A stretch of DNA of 63,067 nt from Paracoccus sphaerophysae (GTDB lineage Bacteria; Pseudomonadota; Alphaproteobacteria; Rhodobacterales; Rhodobacteraceae), in NCBI RefSeq assembly GCF_000763805.1, contig NZ_JRKS01000012.1:1-63067 (forward strand). The letters are read 5' to 3'. Shown in pieces: positions 1 to 9,094 of this stretch. The position numbers were made by a program, and so were the translations under genes. The notes beneath the pieces were generated by a model, which saw only the letters and a program-made list of their open reading frames with translations, was not told the DNA's origin and did not search any database. Positions within the stretch are counted from its first letter, which is position 1. The number at the start of each line of letters is the position of its first letter.

Positions 1-134
1 GTCGCGGCCTCCACGATCCGCACGCAGCGGTCGCGGCGCAGCGCCTGATAGCGGGCGAGCGCGCGGGGCTGGTCGCCGTCGGCATCCAGACAGGCGGCGA
101 GCGTCCACGCATCCTCGATCGCCATGCCCGCCCC
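1..134 (-). pseudogene. fragment of a FAD-dependent monooxygenase (C-terminal part), cut at both ends
   Basis: Read leftward from about base 134, one frame encodes GAGMAIEDAWTLAACLDA followed by ARYQALRRDR. This matches the conserved stretch after the second FAD-binding motif of class A flavin monooxygenases (UbiH / salicylate hydroxylase type), where a GxxMAIEDA segment contacts the flavin and an AxYxxxRRxR helix follows. The upstream part of the protein is absent because the sequence changes at a C6G9 run into the ompH reading frame, and the downstream part lies beyond base 1. The frame differs by one from that of ompH. This is either a rearrangement breakpoint or a wrong contig join. The family call rests on roughly 40 residues. 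Confidence 0.55.
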
Positions 135-137
135 CCG

Positions 138-1080
138 GGGGGGGGACGGCCGCGGCGGGAGGGGTTGCCTGGGCCCCAGTCGGAGTGGTCGCATCGGCGC
201 CACCCGCCTCGTCCGGCGCAGCCGCGGCCGTCCCATCCGTTCCGGCCGGCCCCGAGGTCTCGGCCCCCGCCTCCGCGGCGGCCTTGATCGCGGCGGCGAC
301 CATGTCGCTCCCGTCGCCAAGCTCCGCGTCCAGCGCGGCCACGGTGGCGGCGGTGATGTCGGTGCGCTCGTCCGAGATCAGCACGGTGCGCTGGTCCAGC
401 ACCACCAGGGCGCCGCGCGCCGACATGATCCGGCCCAGCACCGGCGCCGCGGCCTGGAAGAAGATCGCCCGGTCGCGTTCGGCCATCGCGGCCAGCGCCT
501 CGCGCGCGGCGTCGCGTTCGGTGCGCACCGCCGTCACCCGCTCGTCGAAGGCGGTGGCGCGGCTGCGAAATTCATCCGGCGACAGCGTCGCGCGGGCGGC
601 GGTCAGCGCGTCCTCGTCGGCGACCAGCTCGGCAAAGGCGCGTTCGTTGTCGGCCGCGACCTGGCGCGACTGCGCTGCGATTTCCTGCTGTGCGCGCTGG
701 CCCCAGCGGGACTGGCGATAGATCGCCTCCTGATCGACGGTCAGCACGGCCTGCGCCAGGGCCCCCGCAGCCGCCCCACCGGCGCTCGGGGCGACGCGCA
801 GGGGCGGATTGGCCGGCGGCGACCCGGGGTCGGTCGCCGCCCCCGGCGGACCGCCCAGCGCCTCGGCATCCGCCGCAGTCGCGGTGACGGGAGCGGGCGA
901 GGCGTCAGCTGCTGCCGCAGCCGGCGCCTCGGCCTGCTGGCCCAGCTGCGCCGGGCGGGGGCGCGGGCTTTGGGCGGTATCCGGCGACTGGGCCAGGGCG
1001 GGCACGGCAAGGACGGAGGCGGCAAGCACGCTCAGCAGCGCCGCTGCCACCGCCCATTGCCCCCCAGGACGGCCGCGCAT
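138..1080 (-). CDS. OmpH/Skp-family periplasmic chaperone-like protein, 3' end not natural
   Basis: The protein starts with a signal peptide (MRGRPGGQWAVAAALLSVLA, then cleavage near ALAQS). An Ala/Pro-rich linker of about 80 residues follows, then an OmpH-like region beginning ILxVDQEAIYRQSRWGQRAQ with long charged helices (ADNERAFAELVADE, TAVRTERDAAREALAAMAER) and a LVVLDQRTVLISDERTDIT segment. Skp/OmpH proteins hold unfolded outer-membrane proteins in the periplasm for BamA. The ATG overlaps the bamA stop as TGATG, which implies translational coupling. No stop codon is met: the frame runs through the G9/C6 tract near 131-145 and stays open to base 1, so the true C terminus is missing or frameshifted. 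The 3' boundary given here is the homopolymer, not a stop. Confidence 0.7.
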
Positions 1081-3461
1081 CAGAACTTGGTCGAGATCGA
1101 CAGGTCGAAGGGCTGGTCCTTGTCGTAGTCTTCCTTCTTGACCGCCTTCGAGAAGTTGAAGCGCAGCGGTCCGATCGGCGTCGTCCAGAACATCGACACC
1201 CCGACCGAGGCGCGCACCTTCATGCTGTCGTCGACCGTCCCGTCCACCACCTCGGTGAAGTTGCCGTCGCCGTCGCGGTCGTTGGAATCGCGGTCATAGC
1301 CGGCGGCGTTGTCCAGCCCCCAGACCGAGCCGGCATCGGCAAAGATGCCGCCGGTGATGCCGTATTCCTCGGGCAGGCCGACCGGGAACTGCGCCTCGGC
1401 GCGGACGGCCCAGAAATAGTTGCCGCCCAGCGCGTCCTCGTTCGGCGCGTTCAGGTCGCGGGGGCCATAGCCGTTCGCCTCGAACCCGCGGATCCGGCCG
1501 CTGCCGCGGAAGCGGTCGGTGATGCGGCTGTCCTCGTCGCCCAGCATGTGCAGCGCGCCGGCCTCGAATTCGGCCCGCAGCGTCACCTCTTCGCGCCAGG
1601 CGCGGCTTTCGACGCCCGCGGACATGGTCGAGGTGACCGACTGCACGTCCCCGCCCACCCCGGCGAAGTCCTGGTTGAAGCGCAGCTTGTATGAGGTCAG
1701 CGGGCTGATCGCGGCGATCCGGCTGTCATAGGAATAGCTGTAGCCCAGCGCCGAGGTCACCCGTTCGCCCTGTTCGGCGACGAGGATCGGCGACGACCCC
1801 GTCCATTCGCCGCTTTCCGGCGACAGCTGGACCGGATCGACGTCGAACAGCTTGTCCTTGCTGAGCCGATAGCGCAGCTCGACCCGGCCGTTGGGGCTGA
1901 CCGGGAACTCGATCGCCGGCGAGAACCCGGCGCTGCGGGTGTTGAACTTGGCGTTGTTGTAATCCGAGGTCCGGTACCAGGCCGAGAACTTGGCCTTGAG
2001 GTCGCGGCCCAGGAAATACGGCTCGATGAAGCTGAAATCGAAGCTCTGCGACCCGCTGGCGGTCGAAAACGACAGATCGACGGTCTGCCCGCGGCCGAGG
2101 AAGTTGGTGTCGGTCAGCGAGGCGTTGAAGCCTATCCCCGCCGACGCGCCGTAGCTGGCGCCAAAGCCGAGGCTGCCGGTCGGCTGTTCCTCGACGTTCA
2201 CATCGACGATGACCTGCTGGGTGCTGGACCCCTCGCGGGTTTCCACCTGCGCGTCGCTGAAATAGCCCAGCGCGCGGATGCGTTCGGCCGAATTGCGGAT
2301 CTCGCGCGGGTTGAAGGGGTCGCCTTCGACGGTGTTGAACTGGCGCCGGATGACCTCGTCCAGGGTCGTGGTGTTGCCCTCGATGTCGATGCGTTCGACG
2401 AAGACGCGCGGGCCGCGGATCAGGGCAAAGGTCAGGTCCAGTGTCTGGTTGCGCATGTTCCGGGTGACGCGCGGTTCGAAGCTGACGAAGTCCACGCCCT
2501 GCTGGATCGCCAGCGCCTCCATCCGCTGGATGGTCTGTTCGACCACCTGCGGGCTGTAGACCTGCCCCGGCCTGACCCGGTTCAGCGCGCTGTAAGGGCC
2601 GGCATCGACGCCGGGGATCTCGCTGACCACATCGACGCGGCCAAAGGTAAAGCGCGGGCCTTCGTAGATGTTGTAGGTCACATAGAAGGCGTCGCGTTCG
2701 CGCGTCACCTCGGGGGCGACGGCCTGGACCTTGAAATCGGCATACCCGCGCGAGCGGTAGAAGTCGGTCAGCAGCTGTTCGTCCAGCTGCGTGCGTTCCG
2801 GCGCATAGACGTCGCGGCGGATGAAGGTCCGCAGGATACCCGCCTGCTTGGTGGACAACACGTTGCGCAGGCGGCGGTCCGAAAAGGCGCGGTTGCCGGT
2901 AAAGCCGATGCGCTCGATTTCGGTCAGGTCGCCCTCGCGGACCTCGAACACCAGATCGACGCGGTTGTTGGGGCGGCGGATGATGCGCGGATCGACGCGG
3001 GCGGCGTAGCGCCCTTCCGAGGCATAGGCCGCGGCGATCGCCTGCGCGTCCTGTTCGGCCTGGCTGGGCGAGAACACCCGGCGCGATTTCGACTGGACGA
3101 TCTCGGCCAGCTTGTCGTCCTTGAGCCGGCGGTTGCCCTCGAAGTTCACCACGTTGATGGTGGGAAATTCGCTGACCCGGATGACCAGGGTGCTGCCCTG
3201 GGGGACGATCTCGACCGTCTCGAACAGGCCGGATTGCTGCAGGCGCTGCTGGGCGTCGTTCAGATCGCCCGGCGACAGGTCGGCGCCGCGGCGGATATTG
3301 GCCAGCGACAGCGCGGTTTCAGCGTCCACGCCCTGCGCGCCTTCCAGCCGGACCTGCGTATAGACCGCCGCGGCGGCCGGCAGCGCGGCGCCCAGCATGG
3401 CGGCCACCGCCAGCCCCGATACCAGCGCCCGCGCGCCCATGACCCGTGTCTTGTCCGTCAT
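1080..3461 (-). CDS. bamA: outer membrane protein assembly factor BamA
   Basis: BamA inserts beta-barrel proteins into the outer membrane. The 793-residue protein has a signal peptide (hydrophobic LVSGLAVAAMLGAALPAAAA), five POTRA repeats in the N-terminal half (for example VNVVNFEGNRRLKDDKL and IERIGFTGNRAFSDRRL), and a C-terminal 16-strand barrel that ends in aromatic F (LSISTKF), as expected for Bam recognition. I chose the ATG at 3461 (MTDKTRVMG) over the one at 3479 because GAGGGG lies a good distance upstream. The gene sits between rseP and ompH, the usual alphaproteobacterial order, and has its own promoter. A late barrel loop carries an Asp-rich stretch (DRDSNDRDGDGNF) that looks like a calcium-binding loop. 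Identity is secure. Confidence 0.96.
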   Translation of the reverse strand: MTDKTRVMGARALVSGLAVAAMLGAALPAAAAVYTQVRLEGAQGVDAETALSLANIRRGADLSPGDLNDAQQRLQQSGLFETVEIVPQGSTLVIRVSEFPTINVVNFEGNRRLKDDKLAEIVQSKSRRVFSPSQAEQDAQAIAAAYASEGRYAARVDPRIIRRPNNRVDLVFEVREGDLTEIERIGFTGNRAFSDRRLRNVLSTKQAGILRTFIRRDVYAPERTQLDEQLLTDFYRSRGYADFKVQAVAPEVTRERDAFYVTYNIYEGPRFTFGRVDVVSEIPGVDAGPYSALNRVRPGQVYSPQVVEQTIQRMEALAIQQGVDFVSFEPRVTRNMRNQTLDLTFALIRGPRVFVERIDIEGNTTTLDEVIRRQFNTVEGDPFNPREIRNSAERIRALGYFSDAQVETREGSSTQQVIVDVNVEEQPTGSLGFGASYGASAGIGFNASLTDTNFLGRGQTVDLSFSTASGSQSFDFSFIEPYFLGRDLKAKFSAWYRTSDYNNAKFNTRSAGFSPAIEFPVSPNGRVELRYRLSKDKLFDVDPVQLSPESGEWTGSSPILVAEQGERVTSALGYSYSYDSRIAAISPLTSYKLRFNQDFAGVGGDVQSVTSTMSAGVESRAWREEVTLRAEFEAGALHMLGDEDSRITDRFRGSGRIRGFEANGYGPRDLNAPNEDALGGNYFWAVRAEAQFPVGLPEEYGITGGIFADAGSVWGLDNAAGYDRDSNDRDGDGNFTEVVDGTVDDSMKVRASVGVSMFWTTPIGPLRFNFSKAVKKEDYDKDQPFDLSISTKF

Positions 3462-3520
3462 TGCCCGCCCCTCGCGCATGGCCGCCCGCGCCGGATTTCC
3501 CCGGTCGCATTTGCAGGCAG

Positions 3521-3549
3521 GATTAACCCTTCGCGGGGCATGCTGTCAA
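3521..3549 (-). promoter_or_regulatory. predicted sigma-70-type promoter for bamA-ompH
   Basis: On the minus strand TTGACA (3549-3544) is separated by exactly 17 bases from TTAATC (3526-3521), about 60 bases before the bamA start. The -35 hexamer is a perfect consensus, unusual in this GC-rich genome, so bamA-ompH can be transcribed apart from the upstream dxr-rseP genes. Prediction only. Confidence 0.6.
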
Positions 3550-3563
3550 AATGAAACCCGCCC

Positions 3564-4895
3564 TCAGCGGCACATGATGTCGTTGGAGAGTCCAAACAGC
3601 ATCAGCACCAGCACCAGCGCCATCCCGCCGCGGGTCAGGAAATCCATCACCCGCGCCGAGGGCGGGCGGCCGGCGACGGCCTCCCACCCATAGAACATCA
3701 GATGCCCGCCATCCAGAACCGGGATCGGCAGCAGGTTCAGAAGCCCGATCCCCGCCGACAGCACGGCGACCAGCCAGAAGAAGTTGCCGGCCCCGGCGCT
3801 GGCCGCGTCGCCCGCGACCTCGGCGATGGAGATCGCGCCGGACAGGTTGCAGCGCCCGATCTGGCCCGTGATCATCGCCCAGATGCCGGTGAGCGAGCCC
3901 CAGACCACGTCCCAGGTCTGCCGCGCGCCCATCGCCAGCGCCTCGAACGGGCCGGGGGTGCGGGTGGCGGGGCGCAGATAGCCTTCGCCGCCGGTCACCC
4001 CGATCAGCCAGCGCTTTTCAAATCCGTCGGCGGTCGGCAGGTCCTGTTCGCGAGGGACTAGCACGAAATCGGTCTCGCCCACCCCCTCGCGCCAGACCCG
4101 CAGGGTGACGCCGCGGCCCTCGGCGGCCTCGACGGCGGGGCGCAGCTCGGTGAAGCGGCTGATCGGCCGGCCCTCGACGGCCAGGATGACGTCGCCCGGG
4201 CGCAGATCGGCGGTCGAGGCGGCACTGCGGGGCGCCACGCCCGAGATGCGGGGCGGCGCGGGATCGGGGGCGCGGACGGTCAGTTCGGCCCCGTCGCGGC
4301 GGATGCGCCAGTCCTGCTGCGCCGCCGGGGGCAGGCTGTCGGTCAGCCGGAACAGGTCGGGCCAGCCGGCCACGGGCTGACCGCCGACGGCCAGGACCTC
4401 GTCGCCCGCACGCAGGTCGTTGACGATCCCCGGCGGGGCGGGGGCGACGTCGCCGACGATGACCCGCTCGGTCGCGATGCCCTGCCACAGGATCACCCCG
4501 GCAAAGACCAGCGCGGCGAGGATGAAGTTGAAGACCGGCCCCGCGGCCACGGTCGCGAACCGCGCCCATAGCGGCGCCCCGCCCAGCGTCTGCCGCGCCA
4601 GTGCTGGATCGACCGCCCGGCCCGGCCCGGCGCTGGCGGCGTTGTCGTCGCCCAGAAAGCGGACATAGCCGCCCAGCGGGATCGCCGCGATCTGCCACAG
4701 CGTCCCGCGCCGGTCGCGGCGCGACAGCAGCCGCGGGCCGAAGCCCAGCGAGAACACCTCGGCCCGGATGCCGGACCAGCGGCCGACGATGTAGTGCCCG
4801 AATTCGTGGACGCCGACGATGATCGACAGCGCGACGACGAAGGCGATGACGGTCCAGGCCAGCCCGCCGGTCTGCGCGATGAGGTCCGAGATCAT
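3564..4895 (-). CDS. rseP: site-2 intramembrane zinc metalloprotease RseP
   Basis: RseP cleaves transmembrane anti-sigma factors and signal-peptide remnants inside the inner membrane. The first transmembrane helix holds the zinc site HEFGH (residues 30-34). Two PDZ-like domains follow (PGIVNDLRAGDEVLAVGGQ and RSAASTADLRPGDVILAVEG). The last transmembrane region has the third zinc-ligand motif in PVLDGGHLMFYG. The 443-residue length is usual. The ATG at 4895 overlaps the dxr stop as ATGA and has GGAG at proper distance, so it is preferred to an in-frame ATG at 4910. It lies in the dxr-rseP-bamA order seen in many proteobacteria. Confidence 0.95.
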   Translation of the reverse strand: MISDLIAQTGGLAWTVIAFVVALSIIVGVHEFGHYIVGRWSGIRAEVFSLGFGPRLLSRRDRRGTLWQIAAIPLGGYVRFLGDDNAASAGPGRAVDPALARQTLGGAPLWARFATVAAGPVFNFILAALVFAGVILWQGIATERVIVGDVAPAPPGIVNDLRAGDEVLAVGGQPVAGWPDLFRLTDSLPPAAQQDWRIRRDGAELTVRAPDPAPPRISGVAPRSAASTADLRPGDVILAVEGRPISRFTELRPAVEAAEGRGVTLRVWREGVGETDFVLVPREQDLPTADGFEKRWLIGVTGGEGYLRPATRTPGPFEALAMGARQTWDVVWGSLTGIWAMITGQIGRCNLSGAISIAEVAGDAASAGAGNFFWLVAVLSAGIGLLNLLPIPVLDGGHLMFYGWEAVAGRPPSARVMDFLTRGGMALVLVLMLFGLSNDIMCR

Positions 4896-6064
4896 GCGGC
4901 CACGCTCCATGCTGCGGCGTCGCGGCGGGCCTGCGCGTCCCAGGCCATCACCGCCTCGAGGCTGTCGGGGCTGACCGAAAAACCCGCTCGCCCGGCGGCG
5001 CGGTCCAGCGCATGGGCGACGGCCGGGGCCATGTCGGTGAAGCGGATGCGCCCGGCGATGAAATCGTCCAGCGCCTGCTCCTTGGCCGCGTTCAGCACCG
5101 CGCCCGCGGCGCCCCCCGCCGCGATCACCTGCCGCGCCAGCGCCAGCGCCGGCCAGCGCGTCTCGCAGGGCGCGCGGAAGGTCAGGCTGCCCAGCGCCGC
5201 GAGGTCCAGCCGGGGCAGAGGCAGCTTCCGCCGCCGCGGCCAGTGCAGCGCGTGGCCGATGGCGTGGCGCATGTCGGGCGGCCCCAGATGCGCCAGCGTG
5301 CCGCCGTCAACATAGGTGACCAGCGCGTGAACGATGGATTCGGGGTGGACCAGCACCGCGATCCGGTCGGCGGGCAGGCCGAAGAACTCGTGCGCCTCGA
5401 TGACCTCAAGCGCCTTGTTGAACATGCTGGCGCTGTCGATGGTGATCCGCTGGCCCATCGCCCAGTTGGGATGCGACGAGGCCTGGTCCACCGTCGCCTC
5501 GGCCAGCCGTTCCAGCGGCCAGTCGCGGAAGGCGCCGCCCGAGGCGGTCAGGGTGACGGACGCGACGGCGTCGAGATTGCCCGCGTCAAGGCACTGAAAC
5601 ACCGCGGAATGTTCGGAATCGACCGGCAGGATGGTGGCGTTGGTCCGGGCCGCGGTGCCCATCAGCAGCGGCCCCGCGGCGACGAGGCTTTCCTTGTTCG
5701 CCAGGGCCAGAGTCCCGCCACGCTGCGCCACCCGCAGCCCCGGCGCCAGCCCCGCCGCGCCCACGATCGCCGACAGCGACCAGTCGGCGGGCCGGTCGGC
5801 GGCCTCGGCGACGGCGGCGGTCCCGGCGGCGGCCTCGGTGCCGGTTCCGGCCAGCGCCGCGCGCAGGTCGGGCAGCAGGCTTTCGTCGGCGATCACCGCG
5901 ACCTCGGCCCGCAGCGCGCGGGCCATCTGGGCCAGCCGGGCGACGTTGCGGCCGCCGGTCACCGCGACGGTCCGCCAGGCCTCGGGCCCGCCCGAGGACG
6001 TCAGCAGGTCGAACGCGCTGTCGCCGATCGAGCCGGTGGCGCCAAAGATCGAAACGCTGCGCAT
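4892..6064 (-). CDS. dxr: 1-deoxy-D-xylulose 5-phosphate reductoisomerase
   Basis: This NADPH-dependent enzyme makes 2-C-methyl-D-erythritol 4-phosphate, the committed step of the MEP isoprenoid pathway. The start MRSVSIFGATGSIGDSAFDL contains the Rossmann GATGSIG motif. LANKESLVAAG and the substrate/metal region PVDSEHSAVFQCL are present, as is the flexible-loop region HPNWAMGQRITIDSASMFNK. At 390 residues it is full length. An upstream in-frame ATG would extend it into cdsA and is rejected. The gene starts one base after the cdsA stop and overlaps rseP by ATGA. Its product feeds UppS two genes upstream. Confidence 0.96.
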   Translation of the reverse strand: MRSVSIFGATGSIGDSAFDLLTSSGGPEAWRTVAVTGGRNVARLAQMARALRAEVAVIADESLLPDLRAALAGTGTEAAAGTAAVAEAADRPADWSLSAIVGAAGLAPGLRVAQRGGTLALANKESLVAAGPLLMGTAARTNATILPVDSEHSAVFQCLDAGNLDAVASVTLTASGGAFRDWPLERLAEATVDQASSHPNWAMGQRITIDSASMFNKALEVIEAHEFFGLPADRIAVLVHPESIVHALVTYVDGGTLAHLGPPDMRHAIGHALHWPRRRKLPLPRLDLAALGSLTFRAPCETRWPALALARQVIAAGGAAGAVLNAAKEQALDDFIAGRIRFTDMAPAVAHALDRAAGRAGFSVSPDSLEAVMAWDAQARRDAAAWSVAA

Positions 6065-6065
6065 C

Positions 6066-6926
6066 TCAGCTGCCGATCGTCGGCAGCAGGCCCGCCAGCC
6101 CCATGACCAGCGCCGCGGCCAACGATCCGCCCATTGCGTCAAAACGGTCCATCAGCCCTCCGTGGCCGGGGATCAGCTGCGAGCTGTCCTTGACCTGCGC
6201 CCGGCGCTTGAGCCAGCTTTCGGCGATATCCCCCATCTGCCCGCCAAAGACCAGCAGCGGCCCGGCGACGAGCGCGCCCCAGCCGGCCTCCCCGGCGGCG
6301 ACCAGCGCCAGCCCCAGCGCCACCGCCCCGACCCAGCCGGCGACCGTGCCGCTCCAGGTCTTCTTGGGGCTGATCGCGGGCCAGAATTTCGGCCCCCCGA
6401 CGCTGCGGCCGACGAAATAGCCCAGCACATCGGACAGCACGACGAGGATCACGATCCACCACGCCGTCCCCTGCCCGTGGGTGGCGCGGACCCAGGCGAG
6501 CCCCGCCGTCGCCAGCGCCATCAGCACCGCATTCCCGACGAAGGCCGGGCGCAGCGGTGGGTCCGCGATCCGCAGCCCCAGGACCAGCGGCACGAGGAAA
6601 CCCAGCGCGCACCACGCCGAGACGAGCAGCGTCCCCGCCATCACCAGCGCCGCCAGCAGCGCCACGAGATAGGCCATCCGCGCGTCCCCCGGCCGCGGCC
6701 GGGGTTCCGGGAACTGTTCGCCCAGCGGCACGGTCGAGGGGGCAGAAAGCCGCGCCAATTCCCAGATCAGCGCCCCGAACAGGATCGCGAGGCCGACACT
6801 CGACCACCAGGGCGGCGCCAGCAGCAGCCCGGTCCCCAGGACGAGGATCACCATCGCCGATCCGACCCGCTGCGCCAGGTCGACCCAGCGGCCGGGCGGG
6901 GACACGCGCGGCGGGCGCGGGCTCAT
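6066..6926 (-). CDS. cdsA: phosphatidate cytidylyltransferase
   Basis: CdsA makes CDP-diacylglycerol from phosphatidate and CTP in the inner membrane, the branch point for phospholipids. The 286-residue protein has about seven to eight hydrophobic segments. It carries the CdsA signature near the C terminus (SPKKTWSGTVAGWVGAV, then GDIAESWLKRRAQVKDSS and PGHGGLMDRFDAM). The ATG at 6926 overlaps the uppS stop as ATGA; a longer in-frame start would lie inside uppS. uppS-cdsA-dxr-rseP is a conserved envelope-precursor operon. Confidence 0.95.
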   Translation of the reverse strand: MSPRPPRVSPPGRWVDLAQRVGSAMVILVLGTGLLLAPPWWSSVGLAILFGALIWELARLSAPSTVPLGEQFPEPRPRPGDARMAYLVALLAALVMAGTLLVSAWCALGFLVPLVLGLRIADPPLRPAFVGNAVLMALATAGLAWVRATHGQGTAWWIVILVVLSDVLGYFVGRSVGGPKFWPAISPKKTWSGTVAGWVGAVALGLALVAAGEAGWGALVAGPLLVFGGQMGDIAESWLKRRAQVKDSSQLIPGHGGLMDRFDAMGGSLAAALVMGLAGLLPTIGS

Positions 6927-7663
6927 GCGGTGCCGAAGCGGCGCTGCCGAAGGCTCGTGCGGTCGAGGATCTCGGCCAGCAGCACCGGGGTGAAGTCGGG
7001 CCACAGCACCGGGGTGAATTCGTATTCCGCATAGGCGGCCTGGAACGGCAGGAAGTTCGAGGTCCGCGTCTCACCCGAGGTGCGGATGACCAGGTCGGGG
7101 TCCGGGTGGCCGGCGGTGTCGAGGCAGGCGGCCAGGTCGGCCTCGGTCGGGGGCGCGGCGACCTCGCCGCTGGTCAGGCGCTGTGCGAGCCGTGAGGCGG
7201 CGCGGGTCAGCTCGTCCCGGCCGCCGTAATTGATCGCCACGGTCAGGTTCAGGCGGGTGTTGCCGGCGGTCCGCGCCTCGATCCCCGACATCAGCTGCTG
7301 CAGCTTGGGGTCCAGCCGCTCACGCCCGCCGATGAAGCGCATCCGCACGCCTTCGGCCGCCATCGCGTCGGCCTCGCGCCGGATATAGCGGGCGAAGATC
7401 GCCATCAGGCCAAGCACTTCCTCGGTGGAACGCTTCCAGTTCTCGGTCGAGAAGGCATAGACGGTGAGCCAGTCCACCCCCAGGTCGGGGCAGGCGCGGA
7501 CGATCTGCTTGACCCGCTCGGCCCCGCGGCGGTGGCCGACCAGCCGCGGCCAGCCGCGCTCGGTCGCCCAGCGGCCGTTGCCGTCCATGATGATCGCCAC
7601 GTGGCGCGGGCGGCCGGCGGGACCGGCAGCGGACTCCTGCGCCTCGGCGGGAACGGCGGCCAT
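6923..7663 (-). CDS. uppS: isoprenyl (undecaprenyl diphosphate) synthase
   Basis: This cis-prenyltransferase builds the C55 lipid carrier for peptidoglycan and polysaccharide synthesis. HVAIIMDGNGRWATERGWPR holds the catalytic Asp and diphosphate-binding residues. Conserved LTVYAFSTENWKRS, LNLTVAINYGGRDEL and DLVIRTSGETRTSNFLPFQA follow. The 246-residue length is typical. It lies five bases after frr and overlaps cdsA by ATGA. Confidence 0.96.
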   Translation of the reverse strand: MAAVPAEAQESAAGPAGRPRHVAIIMDGNGRWATERGWPRLVGHRRGAERVKQIVRACPDLGVDWLTVYAFSTENWKRSTEEVLGLMAIFARYIRREADAMAAEGVRMRFIGGRERLDPKLQQLMSGIEARTAGNTRLNLTVAINYGGRDELTRAASRLAQRLTSGEVAAPPTEADLAACLDTAGHPDPDLVIRTSGETRTSNFLPFQAAYAEYEFTPVLWPDFTPVLLAEILDRTSLRQRRFGTA

Positions 7664-7668
7664 CCGGG

Positions 7669-8232
7669 TCAGACCTGCATGATTTCGGCTTGCTTCGCTT
7701 CCAGCGCCTTGTCGACCTCGGCGATGGCCTTGTCGGTCAGGTCCTGCACCGAGCTTTCCCAGAATTTCTGGTCGTCCTCGGACATGCCCTTGCCCTTGGC
7801 CTTCTTGATCTGGTCCATGCCGTCGCGCCGCACGTTGCGGACCGCGACCCGGGCGTGTTCGGCATAGCCGGCGGCGACCTTGGTCAGTTCCTTGCGGCGT
7901 TCCTCGTTCAGCTCGGGGATCGGCAGCATGATGATGGTGCCGTTCAACTGCGGGTTGATCCCTAGCCCGCTTTCGCGGATCGCCTTTTCGACCTTGCCGA
8001 CCAGCGCCTTGTCCCAGACGTTGATCGTCACCATACGCGGTTCCGGCACGTTGACCGTGCCGACCTGGTTGATCGGGGTGGGCGAGCCATAGGCGTCGAC
8101 GGTGATCGGATCGATCATGCTGGCCGAGGCGCGCCCGGTGCGCAGCGAGGCGAATTCATGCCGCAGCGCGTCCATTGCGCCCTTCATCCGCCGTTCCAGA
8201 TCGTCGGTGTCGATGTCGATGTCGTCGCTCAT
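7669..8232 (-). CDS. frr: ribosome recycling factor
   Basis: RRF splits the post-termination ribosome together with EF-G. The 187-residue product has the family features: an [20 protein letters not shown] hinge region with the [13 protein letters not shown] domain-II strand, and a C-terminal helix with [20 protein letters not shown] and a Q-A-E-I-M-Q-V end. It lies 73 bases after pyrH, the conserved pyrH-frr pair, with a possible promoter of its own in the gap. Confidence 0.97.
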   Translation of the reverse strand: MSDDIDIDTDDLERRMKGAMDALRHEFASLRTGRASASMIDPITVDAYGSPTPINQVGTVNVPEPRMVTINVWDKALVGKVEKAIRESGLGINPQLNGTIIMLPIPELNEERRKELTKVAAGYAEHARVAVRNVRRDGMDQIKKAKGKGMSEDDQKFWESSVQDLTDKAIAEVDKALEAKQAEIMQV

Positions 8233-8271
8233 GTCGGCCTGCCTGCCCGTCTTTTCTGGTCGTTTCCGAGA

Positions 8272-8300
8272 TTTCTACCCAAAGCGCGGGGGCTTGGCAA
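8272..8300 (-). promoter_or_regulatory. predicted promoter between pyrH and frr
   Basis: On the minus strand TTGCCA (8300-8295) and TAGAAA (8277-8272) are separated by 17 bases, about 40 bases before the frr start. It would give frr-uppS-cdsA-dxr-rseP transcription independent of pyrH. Sequence match only. Confidence 0.45.
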
Positions 8301-8305
8301 AGGTT

Positions 8306-9061
8306 TCAGCCATGCACGCGCGTATAAGTGCCGGTGCCCGACAGGATGCCGCGGAAGCCGCCCGGCTCGTCCAGCGAGAACACGATGATCGGCAGGTTGT
8401 TGTCGCGCGCCAGGGCGATGGCCGAGGCGTCCATCACGTTGAGGTGTTTCTGCAGCACCTCGTCATAGGTGACGTTGTCATAGCGGACAGCGTCGGCGTG
8501 CTTCTTGGGGTCCTTGTCATAGACCCCGTCCACCTTGGTGCCCTTGAAGATCGCCTGGCAGTTCATCTCGTTGGCGCGCAGCGTGGCGGCGGTGTCGGTG
8601 GTGAAATACGGGTTCCCGGTGCCGGCGGCAAAGATCACGATGCGCTTCTTTTCCAGGTGCCGGACGGCGCGGCGGCGGATATAGGGCTCGGCGACCTCGT
8701 CCATGCGGATGGCCGAGATGACGCGGACATACAGGCCCTTGGCCTCCAGCGCGGACTGCATCGCCAGCGCGTTCATCACCGTGGCGAGCATCCCCATGTA
8801 GTCGGCGGTCGCGCGCTCCATCCCCTGCGCGCTACCCTGCAGCCCGCGGAAGATATTGCCGCCGCCGATCACCATGCAGATCTCGACGCCCATGTCGTGG
8901 ACGGTCTTCACCTCGTCAGCGATGCGCTGAACGGTCGGCGGGTGCAGGCCGAAGCCCTGGTCGCCCATCAGCGCCTCGCCCGAGATCTTGAGCATCACGC
9001 GCTGATAGCTGCCGGGCTGGTCGGACCGGGATGCGGGGGGATTTTCAGTGGCGTCGGTCAT
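8306..9061 (-). CDS. pyrH: UMP kinase
   Basis: PyrH phosphorylates UMP to UDP; the hexameric bacterial enzyme belongs to the amino-acid-kinase fold. Motifs are [12 protein letters not shown] (phosphate loop), [10 protein letters not shown], the [16 protein letters not shown] helix, [20 protein letters not shown], and [19 protein letters not shown]. Length is 251 residues with a slightly extended N terminus. It is divergent from miaA with only 33 bases between the two starts, so promoters must overlap the coding regions. Confidence 0.97.
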   Translation of the reverse strand: MTDATENPPASRSDQPGSYQRVMLKISGEALMGDQGFGLHPPTVQRIADEVKTVHDMGVEICMVIGGGNIFRGLQGSAQGMERATADYMGMLATVMNALAMQSALEAKGLYVRVISAIRMDEVAEPYIRRRAVRHLEKKRIVIFAAGTGNPYFTTDTAATLRANEMNCQAIFKGTKVDGVYDKDPKKHADAVRYDNVTYDEVLQKHLNVMDASAIALARDNNLPIIVFSLDEPGGFRGILSGTGTYTRVHG

Positions 9062-9094
9062 CGTCAGGCCCCCGTGGTTTCATCGGCGGGCAAA

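Noticed and set aside
8102..9094. Extension of miaA by about 330 residues upstream
   Set aside because: The extension is antisense to frr and pyrH; MiaA homology starts only just before the P-loop.
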